Shown one piece after another: positions 25,262-37,912 of a DNA stretch of 64,000 nucleotides (positions within the stretch are counted from its first letter, which is position 1; the number at the start of each line of letters is the position of its first letter). Source of the DNA: Cyanoderma ruficeps. Taxonomy: Eukaryota; Chordata; Aves; Passeriformes; Timaliidae. A program made the translations under genes and the position numbers. The notes beneath the pieces were generated by a model, which saw only the letters and a list, made by a program, of their open reading frames with translations, did no database searches and was not told the DNA's origin. The DNA lies in assembly GCA_008694505.1 (NCBI GenBank), contig VZDJ01007747.1, positions 6,542,399 through 6,606,398 of the forward strand, given 5' to 3'.

Positions 25262-26891
25262 AAATATCTATGTTTTCTAAGTAGTGAGTCCTACTTTTAC
25301 AGCTCAATCTCTCATTTTTAATCCCCCTTATTTTTTTTCTAAGAGCAATAGTTAAATTCCTAACATAATGAACTTTATCTTTGAGAACAAAGATGGCACT
25401 TCATCCATTTTATACATTCATTTCTGCATGGCAAATGCAAGAAAATAAATATTTTACAGTATCATTTCCTCAGTGTATCTCCCCACTCTATGAGAACTAG
25501 ACATGCTCTGCCTAAGTCAAAACACATCCCCAGAATAAATCCTGGGAGATGAAGAAAGTCAAGGCTGTCCTTGCAGAAGATCTGTTCCTCACTTCTCGTG
25601 AAATTTTGGGCATTGACCAGTTGTTTGGGGTTTTATTTTGTTGTTAAATGATAATAAGACCTTTGATGAGGCCTTACAGTGTGTTAGTTTTCAAAGAGTA
25701 GATCTGTAGATATTGATGAATTCCCAAATGTGCATGAATACATATACTGTGGCCCAAGTCAAAGAAGTGCATTCCTTATCCAGCATTGCAGAGTGCTTGT
25801 CAACAATTTTAGAGTGAAACAGCATCAGACTGTGACTGTGCTGGTCCTTTCTATGGAAGATGTGAAGCCTATTTGGCAATGAGCCAAAGTATCATTAAGT
25901 ATAATCTTTAAGCATCATTATTTGATATTTAACAACAGGGGATCATAATAATGAGGGTTCAGGTCAGCCAATGTTTCTTTCAGACATCCTCTGAACAGGA
26001 ATTTCACTGCCTGCTTTCAAACACATTAGTAGTCACTTTAAAGTTACTCACACAACATTGGAAATGGCAGGACAGAAGTCTGAATAAAAGGAATTACTAT
26101 CTTTTAATTGTTTGGGGGTATTTTTAGCAGAAAGGCAAATGTAGAGGGGGGAAAAAATCATTTCATCCTGTAATGAACTTGTAGACAAAAACTACTCAGG
26201 ATAATGGATATAGAGTAGGAACCCAGTGCTAGGAATGTAGGGTCCCCACAGAGAAAAAAAGAAGTGCGATTTTATCCATAGGAAATGCAGGGAATAGGGG
26301 TGTGTTGGTCCCAAGATGCTGCAGTCAGTACATTAAGGATTTAAGACATTGGGCTATTCCTGGGTCCACAGCCACTCCAATGAGAGGAGGTTTAGCTTCC
26401 ACATTAGAAATGATGGCCCTTACTTCTGTGTTTACATTACAAATTAGAAACACAAACGCTTACACCTGGAATATGTTTAACTTTATTATGCTGGTGTGTG
26501 CCTTAACCTCTATTTCTTACCCTTTTCTCCAAACTTTATTGGCTTTCTGTCTGCCTCGCTTTCAGGAAAACGTGTCAGCCAGTAGCAAAGTGTTCCAGTG
26601 CTGCTCTCTGCTTGCTTTTCACCTGCCTGGTGAAACGCATTCATTCTTCCTGCGCAACAGTACACCTTTGTTGGGAGAGTGCAGTAAACATCTCCATGGC
26701 TCGATCTGCAGGTAGTTCTGCCACTTGACATTTGCTGCTAATGCTGATTCTTCTGATAGCTGCAGCCTAGAGACCAGGATGATCACTTGCATTTGATATC
26801 AGGGATAGTTCACTGTACTATTAAGAAAGCATTTGATTGCATTGACCATGCCTGTAAAATAATCTACTGACACAACTATTTTCTGGAAGTA

Positions 26892-26933
26892 TTTGAATTA
26901 CTAATTCAAATTAGAATCTGAAATATTCAGATT
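26892..26933. other. Two adjacent near-palindromes
   Basis: TTTGAATTA, C, TAATTCAAA (26892-26910) is followed by AATCTGAA, ATA, TTCAGATT (26915-26933), all arms exact. Confidence 0.9.
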
Positions 26934-28849
26934 AGAATTTTAAATACATTCTTTTTCCCACTCAGATGATTGACTTTTCTTAACCTATTTTTCTCACCTC
27001 ATTCTAAAATGAGCAAGCTCTTGTTCTGTCCAAATTATTAAAACTATACTTTTGAGCACTACAGACAGATTCAACATATACATACTCCAAGATAACTTCA
27101 ACAATGTGATTCTACTTAAATACTTAATCTTGTCCTTCAGGAATACTAAAGGCAAAAGCATACTGCAAGAATAATCCCCAATTTTTTAGTAGATACTTTT
27201 TATTTTATTTTTTAAATAACAGACATTTAAAACATTAATTATCTAGCAGTTTATTTAAAATATTTTTCTCTATTTTGTCTTTTTAATCAAAGTTTTCATC
27301 TTGCTTTAGTGATTAGAAGGGTACTATGCCAATGCAAATTACCTAAATTTGTAATACTCATAGTAAAGTACCTGGATGATTATGCAGGACAACATAAGGT
27401 GACTTAGTATACAAATCCCAGTAAAAAACACATAGTAGCATTCATTGTTTTGAGGTCCAATGACTGGCCTAACAAAAGCTATATAAAAAGACAATGACAA
27501 CACCTGGTCCACCAGCCACTGGAATTAATGAGTTTTATATCAACCTTAACAATGAATGAGCTGTGTCTATCCAGTTTTGGAAACTAACCTCCTTCCTAGG
27601 ATCACTGAGCTCCATTCCTTTCCTCTACATCCCACTGGCATTGACAAAAGAGGACACTGAGGTGAAACTCACCTTAAAGGCAGTAAATGATTGACTGCAG
27701 TGTTTTCCTACAAAGAAGTTCACAGCTCCCTCAAGGAAAGACAAATCCATTGAATTACACAGAACCTGGACCAATTAAGACACAGCTCTAATTCCACTAA
27801 CACAATTTTTTTTCTCTAGCTTAAATGTGAGCTGATCCAGAGCTTAGAAGTATAAACTGTAAATGTTGTTCTCTGCAAGTGATTGCTTCCAACTTCCTTT
27901 AACTAGCTCATGTCACAGTCAACAACTAGCAGTGAAGTTGCTTTAATAGGCTGATTTCCATTTTCAAAATGAGGATTAGTGCATCTTGTTCAGCATTTTG
28001 GTTTTATGGCCAGTTTTATTACTGTGATCTTACAAGTTTGTTCCATTAATCTGGCTACAGACAGGTATAGAAAAAGTAAAGGAGGATCAAGTTGTGTTGT
28101 AATTGGAAGCCACAGTGAACAGTCTTGGAGTCAGATCCAAGCCCATTTTCTCTGTCTCTGGATCTAGGTTAGAAAACTCTTATGACCATTTTCTGCAACT
28201 TTTTCATGTTCCATTAGCGATTAAGCTCTTAAATGTCCACTGTGTAGGTCTTATTCGTATAAACAAGAAAATAATTTATGAGAATGAACCATCATCCAAA
28301 ATTAGGTAGATGCTGGCTGAAGGTGCAGATATTTATTATCAAGAATTATTAGAGGCATATGTAACTTCAAGACACCTCTAAGTTTAAGTTTGTATTTTTA
28401 AACAGACCTGTGATTTTTTTTTTTTTACTTCTTTTAGCAAATAAGCTTTGAGTGCCCCCAGGTGAATTTACATTATATTTGGCTGATACAAAAGTGAAAT
28501 ATGGTTCCGTTCCTCTGGAAGATTCAATGACAGCAAGTAGGACATATGGTTACCAGGGAAATGGAGCATTCACTAGTCAGATGCTTGGTTGACTTGTATA
28601 ATAAATAGCTCACTAAGCATATGAATTGTAGCTGGAAAAATGGTTAATCTTATGGCCCTATTAAGAAAAATTCCAAATCTATTCACATCAATAATAAACC
28701 TTACATCAAATTTGTCAGTGTCTTCAAAACTATTACAAAATTCGGTTCCATGTAAGTCACTTTGCAGGTCTTGATGCACAATTGGAAATCAATGACTGCT
28801 TCAATGAAGTTCTTTCTATGTATACGAGAAAAAATTTTCAAGTATTCAA

Positions 28850-28950
28850 AAACACAATAAATAATAATAAAACACATAAATAATAATACAACACAATAAA
28901 TAATAACAAAATAAATAATAAAACACAATAAATAATAATAAAACACAAAT
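28850..28950. repeat. A-rich degenerate tandem repeat (AATAAATAATAAAACAC-like)
   Basis: Roughly four to five imperfect units of ACACAATAAATAATAATAAA, with unit length varying between about 17 and 24 bases. Confidence 0.85.
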
Positions 28951-29739
28951 AATGAATTTTAAAATACAGTAATCCATCCATTTTTTGATTTGGAAGTGCT
29001 CAGATATAACATAGACCTAAAAAAACTTATAAGAATTCAACAGCTCCTATTAGCTTTGTCTTACATGAGCTCTCTTTTTTTCTTTTCACCAAAAGTTCTC
29101 TAGTTTTCAGAAAATTTAATTAGTTTATATCTCCATATTTTGCCATTAGGGAAAAAAAAAGGTAGATATTCCCATTTCCTCTAGGAAATTTCTTATAGTT
29201 TTCAAGTTATATACCTGCAAGTTTTTTCATTGAAAAAAAAATCTTGTGATTGCATGTCTATGTGCTATATATTAAAAAAAATAATTTATATTATGCTATA
29301 ATATAAATAAGTTTCCTATTAAATGCATAAACAAAGGGGTGAAATATTTAAGCATATTAATTAGAAGTAAATCCAGTGTGAAAAGACGGGTTCTTTAAAT
29401 GTCTATTTCCTTCTCACAATAATCTTTAATCTTACCTCATAAAAAGATGGTCTTTAATGCCTAAAGAAAATGAGACAGGTTATGTGTTTAAAAGAACCTG
29501 TTAGGAAATCTAAACTTCTACATAGGCCTTTCAATCAAATTCAGAGTTTCTGAAGCATCCCACCAAGGTATAGCTAAAATTGCTATGATGATTTATATTA
29601 GCAACTCATGTAAGTTTTCCATTAAAGCTTTCATTTAAATAGAGATTGAACTAAGATCATACTCATGCAGAAAACCCCTGTGTACTGAGTAGTTATGAAA
29701 AACAAACAAATATCAATTTCCTCTGTAATGTTTTGTTAC

Positions 29740-29885
29740 CTATAGCTACTGCTGTCAAAAAACTCCTGGTGAGCAATAAAGGACATAATATATCTGAATA
29801 GGAAGATCAATCTTGAAGAACGATGAACTTTAGTAACCATATCTTTAGAGAGAGAGTTCACCTCCAATATATAATAATTCGCTGA
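29740..29885 (-). CDS. Candidate internal exon, 146 bp
   Basis: On the minus strand a very good acceptor (CTGCTTCTAACTTGCAG) is followed by 146 bp open from phase 0 to phase 2, then a fair donor (TATAG then GTAACA). The peptide starts SANYYILEVNSLSKDMVTKV and continues with a hydrophobic, aromatic stretch. Its phase-2 end is compatible with the phase-2 start of the candidate at 23939-24197; joining them gives an arginine codon at the junction. The frame is open upstream of the acceptor as well, so chance cannot be excluded. No family recognised. Confidence 0.3.
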
Positions 29886-30134
29886 CTGCAAGTTAGAAGC
29901 AGAGATGGAGCAAGTTTGCAGCATAACAGCAAACAGATAACCAGGAACTTCTAGAGCTTTTTCCAAAACAAAATCCTCAATATCAAAATTCGTTGAGACC
30001 AATGCAAATTTCCAAATGCATTATACCTTGGGAAAGATTTTTTAAAATTCTTTCTTGAGCCTGGGGTAGGAGGGAGATTGGTTGCACTTGGTGTACAAAT
30101 GCTAAATTAAAAGGCTATGAAGGCTATGGCTGAT

Positions 30135-30218
30135 TACACACACACACACAAAAACAAAACAAAACCAAAAATAAAACCAAAAAACCCAAAAACCAACACC
30201 AAAAAACCCACCAAACAC
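30135..30218. repeat. (CA)n followed by CA/AAAC-rich low complexity
   Basis: A short (CA) run at about 30136-30150 passes into AAAC, AAAAC and CCAAAAA mixtures. Just upstream, AGGCTATGA is tandemly doubled (30111-30128). Confidence 0.9.
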
Positions 30219-32575
30219 CTTTGATATATAGGCCAAAAAGCATTTTACAGCTAGTGTCTTATCTCAGAGGCCACCCATAACAATGGCTGTTACACTGGTA
30301 GCAACCACTGGTAGCTCTGTAGGTGGGGAAAAGGACGGGGCTGAGTACTTGGCAGATTGGTCTTTAGGTCTGTTTTTATTTTATACCTTCATATAGAAAA
30401 AAACTAAATTGTATGCCAAAGATCAGTGTTTCCAAGAGAGCAGGGCTTTCTCTGCTCCACTGCTCCAAAACATGCCTCCTTTGTATGGCTGAATCCAGGT
30501 TATTCGGTCACATCACCGGGTAGCAGAGACCACCAAGAAGTGAACATATTTTTGGCGCTAAATAGCCCTGGGTCCTCTGTCAAAGTCAAAAGAAAACCAA
30601 TCTGTGTTGATCTCTGAAAAAGCAGTTTAACAAACATAACCTATCAGACTGAAGAAGAGAGCCAAGCTCATGTCACAGCAATAATCCTTCTCAGGTGCTG
30701 CTGGTTAAACTGTCAGGCATACTGATTTTGCTGACATTTTCTCAGCATTTCAGCTGAAATTGCTTTTTCAGTCCATGTCATTTATCATCCTGTTAAAACT
30801 TGAATGCTATTATCAAGAAAAAGGAACCTCTCCTTTTCTGTCAGAGGTGAAGCTTGTTTCTCCTCATGTTGTTAATTATCAGCACAGGTTTCGCAGAGTA
30901 TCTTGCAGGGCCTTCATCATTAATTTCAAAGCCATTAAAAAAATCAAGAATTCTAAGTCATATGTGGATGCCCTCAGTGCAATTTCTAGACCATACTTAA
31001 GTCATCATAAAGGACTAAAAGGGTTCTCATAAGCTAAAATAAGCTTTTCTTTTGCTAGTTTTGCCAAGTTCATATTCCCAGGGAAAAAGAGGTTCTGATG
31101 TTGTAGGCAGCATGGTAATGGGGTTTTTCTTTTAGTTACCACAGACAAAAGATGTAGTATATTAATTAGTGTAGAGATGTTATTTGGCAGAAAAGCTTCC
31201 AAAAACTGTTGAAAATACAGGAAGAAAAGGAGTGAATGATAGCTTCTGGTTTTCCAGTAATTCCCTGCTAACAAAGACATTCTTCAAAGTCTTAGGTAAG
31301 TGCTGGAAGCATCTCTTTGTGCCTCTTCACTTCCATGTGTTTAGAAAATAGATGTTAATCTAAAGCCATTAGTGATATATCATGGGTCATATGCACCAGG
31401 CAGTACATGTATGTTGCTAATTCCCCTCAGTGTTGTTTTTCCTACTTTCCACCCGAAGTGGCTGCTTGAGACTGAATTTTATAAAAACACTGTCTAAAAA
31501 CTTGGAATATTCCTTCACCTATTCCTACTGCATGAAACAGCTATTTTATAACAATGCATAGTTTTAAAAGAGAAGATTTTCAAGTGCAATGTGGCTAGCT
31601 GTCACAAATAAATCAGAAAACAAAAATAAAAATTAAAACTGGGAGCATGAAACACACCTGTAAAGATTCAGCCTTGGACCCCCACTAATAAATAAAAAGG
31701 GGAAGAAAGTTACTTTATTTTCCATCCAGCACAGATCAAAGTCCATTGCCTTCTTTCTGCCTTTACTAGTGCTTTGATTTTTTATCATTACTGCAATCAA
31801 ATACCTCCCTCCTATCCCATTACTCATCTCTCCTGTTATTAGTCAATGGTATACTGTGGAGCTTCACCACAAGCAAGGGGAAAGGTGTTGTGTCAGAATA
31901 TCTCTCTTTTCCTTTCACTTCACACATCTGCACACTTTGCTTAATTGTAAAACACGCTTTGCTTAATTTTTATTTTTAGATAATCAGATTTTAATCCATT
32001 TTTTGGCTGCTGAAAAAGTGCAAATTAACACTTCTGTTGTTTGATCCTGAATCTACAGACGTACTCATGTCTCATGCAGTACAAAACCACATCAGGAAAA
32101 AATATACATGAAGTATTTGAGACCTAGATACTTATTTTCCAACAGTATTTTTTCCTGTCTGATTGGATCACTTCTCATTACTCTTCTGACAGTGCTTCAT
32201 TACAATTTGGTATGAGAAAAGCAAAAGTAATGTAATTTCCATATGTCTTGTACATTTGCATGTTCCTGGTATTTGTATGCTAGAATACATTAATACACTA
32301 CTGTTTGTAGTAAAAATTTTCAGTTGAATGTTTTGAAACATGAGGTTCTCACATCAAAATATCATGCTGTCTTAAAGCAGATGTAATTTATGGCAAGAAT
32401 ATGGAGATTAGAGGGTTAATCTAATGGGTTAGGTGAGCTAACCCATTTCATATGAGATTAACAGAGGAAGAAACTGAAAATACATGCAACACTGCTATGA
32501 AAATGATAAAAATATAAATACTCAAATTTCTTCTTATACATTATAGAACTTCTGATACTTTAACATGCAGAACCT

Positions 32576-33270
32576 TGTATTGGGTGACAAGGCTTGGTAG
32601 GGGGGTGCTGCTTCTTTGAGAAGCTGCCAGAAGCTCCCCCCATGTCTGATGGAGCCAAGGTCGGCTGGTGCCAAGACGGACCTGCCACTGGCCAAAGCTG
32701 AACTCATGAGTGATGAAAGGTAGCACCTCTGGGATAACACAGTTAAGTAGGAAAAGGGGAAAAAATGGTGGCTGTAGCCAAAAAGAGGAATGAGAATATG
32801 TGACAGGAACAGCCCTGCAGACGCCAAGGTGAGTGCAGGAGGGGCAGGAGGTGCTCCAGGTGCCCCAGCAGAGATTCCCCTGCAGCCCATGATGCAGACC
32901 ACAGTAAGGCAGCTGTGCTCCTGCAGCCCGTGGAGGTCCACGGAGTGCCGAGATCCACCTGCAGCCCCTGCAGCAGGTGGGTGCCCAAAGGAGACTGTGA
33001 TGCCGTGGGAAGCCTATGCTGGAACATGCTCCTGGCACTCAAGGACCCGTGAAAAGAGGAGGCCATGCTGAAGCAGGTTTGCTGGTAGGACTTGTGGCTG
33101 TGTGAGAGAGACTCTTTTTGGAGCAGTTCTTGAAGAACTGCAGCCCATGGAAAGGACTCACATTGGAGATGTTCCTGCAGGGCTACTTCCTGAGGGAGGG
33201 ACCTCAGGCAGGAGCAGAGGAGGAGTGTGTGAAGTCCTGATGTTCATAATGTCTCAGAGGGGATGGAGCT
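32576..33270 (+). mobile_element. Degraded ERVL-like LTR, 3'-truncated
   Basis: The block starts TGTATTGGG at 32576. It then follows the layout of a common passerine LTR: an AGAAGCTGCCAGAAGC region, a CCAAGACGGACC region near 32672, and a decayed TATA region near 32740. Next comes a run of related GGAGCAG / CTGCAGCCC units (about 32850-33220). Homology fades after about 33250, so the LTR's 3' part, including its polyadenylation region, is missing. Family assignment is from memory of the repeat and should be read as ERVL-type. ORFs of 90-165 codons on both strands here reflect GC-rich LTR sequence, not genes. Confidence 0.75.
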
Positions 33271-35646
33271 CATTGCTTTTTATGTCAGCTGACACTCTGA
33301 CTTCAGGGATCTTACCTGCTCATCTCAAAACCAGTATACATAAATCCACACTGAGACTTCTGATACCATCTTCCTGTTTCACTGTTTTTTCCCTACAATA
33401 TGAGTAGCATTCATGTCAGAGGCTAGCCACACTTCCATGACATGTATGCATTGTCACTATGAGAATAAAATGGTTATATAATGGCAATTGAATATTTACT
33501 ATCCTGATAAGAACCAGCACCAAGCATTTACAGCAAATGAGTGAAATTACTCTCACCAGTGTTGGAACATATGCTGCTTTTTTTTCTCTTCCTCATCTTC
33601 AGTAGCCATGGAAAAGGAGCTAAGAGGGTTAAAACTAACATTTCATTCTCTTTGTGCAACAGAGAAACAATTTAGCTAAAGAAAATTACAATTAATAATG
33701 CTTTCAGCTTTCCAAATTACCTGCAAATACATTTTGCTGCAGAGCTTGTCAAAAATCTCAAGAATTTCAATACCCAGAGGCTGAGTAGGCAAGAGGAGGA
33801 TGGTCTGGTAGGAGGGGGCTTGCACTGGCAGCCCAGCAGACCATGATGTATTATACTGCACTCTGCTGATCCTGTTCTGGGAAGAGGGCTGGGAATTACT
33901 CACTGTAGGTCTCAGACTAGTGGAAGCTATATTTTTTGAAAGGGCAGATTAAAAATCAGAGGACTTTTTTTCTGGCAGCTTGATGAGAGGGGTTTTTTAT
34001 GTTTATCATGTCTGTTTAAAACTCCTCTGTCAGGCATTCTGGATGTTAAAATAAGCTGTGAGGAGGTGGGCTAGTGGTGAAAGAAAAAATAATAAAAAGA
34101 TGTGCATGAGAAAGACAAATGGAGATCTCTGTCATGCACCACAAAAAGTGCAACAAAAAAAAAGTGTAAAAATGGGTTTTAAAAAGTCAGCTAATTTTAA
34201 ATGTTTTCCTACTTCTGGTGGATTTTTCCAATGGCAAGATTTTTTTTTGATTAATTCTTACATAATTGGACATATTTTAAGTGGATCCATTATAAGTATA
34301 TTTTTTCAAGCTTTCCCTTAAAAATGTTTATTCATATGTAATAAATATAAGATTTTTTTTAAAAAGTGAATAAAAATGATGATACATTTTTAACAATATT
34401 TTAGTGCTTTCCAGAAATCTCAAATAGGAAATCAGAAGTAGAAAATCCTATGATGTCTGCGAGTTCTTGACATAAAGTGGACATTTCACAGCATTATTTA
34501 TTGTCTCTATCACAGTTTAATCCCTCAAAATATAAGAAGAAATTTAATTTATTACTGACTCACTTAAGCTTTTAGGCTGTTCTTTTGCATTCTATAGAGA
34601 AAAGATGCCTCTGAATACACTTAAATCAAATTACTTTGCATTCTTTTAAAGATCTTTGCTTTTTGTTGAACCCAGAAAATAAATTTATATAAGTACTCTA
34701 TGCTATTTCCTACCTACATAATGCAACTGCATCACAGCTCTCATCTTTATTATAGGCAAAATCATTTAGTTCTTCAACATTCAAACTTTAATGCTGAAAA
34801 AGCTTGCAAAAAAATACATTTCTGTAGAAGGGTGAAGGGGCATAAGTGCTTTCTTTGGTCTGTTAGTACTATGATGCAAGAGGTGAGTGATTAGATTGCT
34901 AAGGTTTATGCCTAACATATATTTAGCCTAATTAGCAAATGAGGTCAGCAATTACAGAGCTGAAGGGAATCAGTGCATGATCCTAGCTATGTGGTAAAGG
35001 TTATAAGGATAAAAAAGCACAAGCTAAAATCTTTGCTTTAGCCTTGAATTGCAGTGATGAATTGCCAGGAAAAAAAAAAGGAAAAAATAAAAGCCGCTAC
35101 AAAACTTCCTCACAGAGGACAGAAAAGCCATTTGATCAATGGCTTTGATCATTGCAGTGGCTGATCAGCAGGGTAATGACATAGGAAATTGCATATTCAT
35201 ATAACACATCCCACACATCATCTGCTAAACTGGCCTCCATCTGGCAGGTGGGGTTGGCAGGGAAGTGGGGGTGCTCTGCTCTCTCTTGGGGGAGTCACCA
35301 CAGGCTGTCTCCTTGGTGCCAGCAGAACCTGCGCAAGCAAACAGCACAGACTTGATCCCCACCACTGTTTGAGGTTTTAATCCTCCTTTTGCACCGTAGT
35401 GTACAACTTCTCTGGCTCCTCCATCACCTGCTAACTAAGCAGGATAGATGGTCTAAATCCCTTGAAACAGCCATGAGCCATCATCTTCAGTAGTCCTGGA
35501 AATACTTCAGAGTGTTCTATAATCCAGTTTCTGGACACAAATCACAAAGGGAAGAACATAATCTAAAGGGATAAAAGAGAAGCTGTCTTTAATGAGCACA
35601 TGGCTCTCTGTCATAACAAATTACCCTGTGATGCTCATGATTAATT

Positions 35647-35673
35647 GTGCTGCCACTTGTTGTATGGCAGCAC
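35647..35673. other. Perfect 9-bp hairpin
   Basis: GTGCTGCCA (35647-35655) and TGGCAGCAC (35665-35673) are exact reverse complements around a 9-base loop. Two G-T wobbles and further interrupted pairs extend the stem outward. Confidence 0.85.
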
Positions 35674-37860
35674 GGTAATGCAAGCCAAATAGGCACACTG
35701 CAAGACTGTCTGCAAAATTAGTAGGCTTTTTAAATGTAATATTTATCACTGTCTGTCAGATGTGACAATCCTTCGACATGTATGTGATCTTGCTGGTGGT
35801 GTCCTGAATGAAAATGGATCATATAAAGTCCTGGTTCAGTGCAGGGCCAATGAACCTGTGCAAGCTGATGAGCCAGAAGGTGCTACAAATTAAAATGAAT
35901 TTGTGCCCATCTCCCTTGAGCTATTTGTGATATTATTTTGTTCCACTCTGCCTCTTTTTTAAGATATTCTGTCACCATGCTTTTCCGTGTGTGTCATCTT
36001 CTTTTATTCTTTGCATACATTTTCTTGCAATTGAGATATCTTTTTCTTTCTTGTACCCAGTACTTATATTTTGCACCTGTTTCCAGATTACTAATGTGGT
36101 GCTATGAAAACAGAGTCACAGTAGCACCACAGAAGTCCCAGTCCTAAGAGTCCAAATTCTTTGTTGAAATCAAACTATCAGTTACGTGTGAAGATTGCAG
36201 ATCAGTCCCAGGTACTCTGCCTCTTGGGCTTACAGCATGATCACTCTAGATCAGGTAATAAGCTATGGAGATATATATTAAGAAAAGCATATAATCTGAA
36301 CAAAAAGTTTCTAAACTATCACAATGTGCTGCCCATAATTCATCACCTGCTGTCTGCAATTATGTTGTTCTTCATTATTTTTCAAGGGAAATTTCTCAAA
36401 TTTTTCAGAGATTTTTTCAGAGGTAAATTTAAAAATTAGGTTCATGATGGCAAGTTATGTTTCTGGAATGTTATTAGAAATTCAGATAGCCTTTGAAGAT
36501 TTAGGCTTTGAAATTTACTGAGCTTTGATCTCCCTGAGGTCCTACCACAGACAGGACAATCCAGACAAAATGTGTTTTTGAAAAATTCTCTTTCTAACAT
36601 GAAGAGAGCCTATAACCTGAGATTCTGGAGTAGACACAAATATTTTTGCTCTCCAACCCACCTAACTGCATGACCACTGAACATTCTTTCCACTCCCAGG
36701 AAGAGCAGGTCAGTAACAGAGTGATGTGATTTTGTCTCAGTGCTGTAAGCACTGTGTAGCTATGCTGAAAGTCACACCATCTGCTTTTACACAACTGTGT
36801 CTGCAGACCTAGGAGGGCAAGGTTTTTAATGGTCTACTCAGCAGAAAAATATGGTATTTTCAAACAGTAAACTGCAAAAAATCAGGACAAAGTGGTTTGC
36901 AGAGTTGTATAGTGTAGCAGCAAACTAGGACTGGCTTACACAGACCAGAGAGACCATGGCCTATCTAAAAGAGATTCAACTTATAATACTTCTGTCAGTA
37001 AAAATGATATAATGGACTATGTTTTTCTGCCCAAATCAGTTATTGAAAAAAATCTATGGATAGAGAGAGGTTTAGAATAATTATTGCAGCTCAGAAGTTT
37101 ATCTGAGATGAGATATATTTTCAGAAGAAACACTGAAGCTCTGCTTCTGGAAGCGAATGTATTATTAAGCTTATTAATGTAGGGCATAAAAGCAACAAGT
37201 GAAAAGCAGCAAAGAGAAAATTTAGGACAAAGAGTTGTAAAAATAGTGACCCAAGTTCTTTCCTGGATCTCTCTTTTTTTTTTTTAATTAACTGGGGGAA
37301 CCACTAGTAGTGCAGTAGGAAAATGTTCAGCACTGACAGATGGAGACATTAAAGAATTCACCAGAATTATCTGTGACATCGCTTGACTTTTTTAATGCTT
37401 GAAAAAGAAAAGTCCTTATGTCTGGAAGCCCTAATTTTACTCATTTTCTGAAATATTCTTCCATTAAGAATTTTGAATTATTTGGTTTGTAGATGTCTGG
37501 TTTACATATGACATTTTTAATCTGTGGAAATGCACCATGGCTGACTCCAGTTCATATTATTTTTTTTTGGCAGCTAAGAGTTGTGAAATAAAAAATTATT
37601 AATTCTGGATATATGACATATCATATAAATTAGGAAAAATCCACCCATGCCAGTGTTCCACTACTAAGGGAAATAATGAAATGTGTGTTTAGTACATCCA
37701 AGCCCATTTTTGAGCTTTAGCATTTGATACACTCCATATTACTCCCAAGGCAAGAAAATAACAGCTCAGTGTTATGAATATAGCGGCACACCTTCTATTT
37801 AATAAAAACAAAAGAGAAAAAGTAATTCTGTCTTTCTAATGCCCAATGAAGAAGCAACAA

Positions 37861-37912
37861 TTTTATAAAAGGAATTATTTTATAAAAGGAATCAATTTTA
37901 TAAAAGGAATCA
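37861..37912. repeat. Triplicated 17-18 bp unit
   Basis: TTTTATAAAAGGAAT followed by two or three bases occurs at 37861, 37878 and 37896. Confidence 0.95.

Larger units (their letters stand above)
24198..29739. other. AT-rich noncoding sequence
   Basis: The longest plus-strand ORF in this part (26302-26715, 137 codons) shows no coding character. The rest is simple repeats and palindromes listed separately. Confidence 0.65.

Noticed and set aside
26302..26715. 137-codon plus-strand ORF, among the longest in the window
   Set aside because: Amino-acid order and codon use look random; no splice signals or family features.
28850..28950. Regularly spaced A-rich units considered as a CRISPR-like array
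   Set aside because: Unit length varies, there are no unique spacers, and the sequence is eukaryotic; it is a degenerate microsatellite.
32534..33071. ORFs up to 165 codons on both strands
   Set aside because: They lie inside a GC-rich LTR with few stop codons and are not genes.
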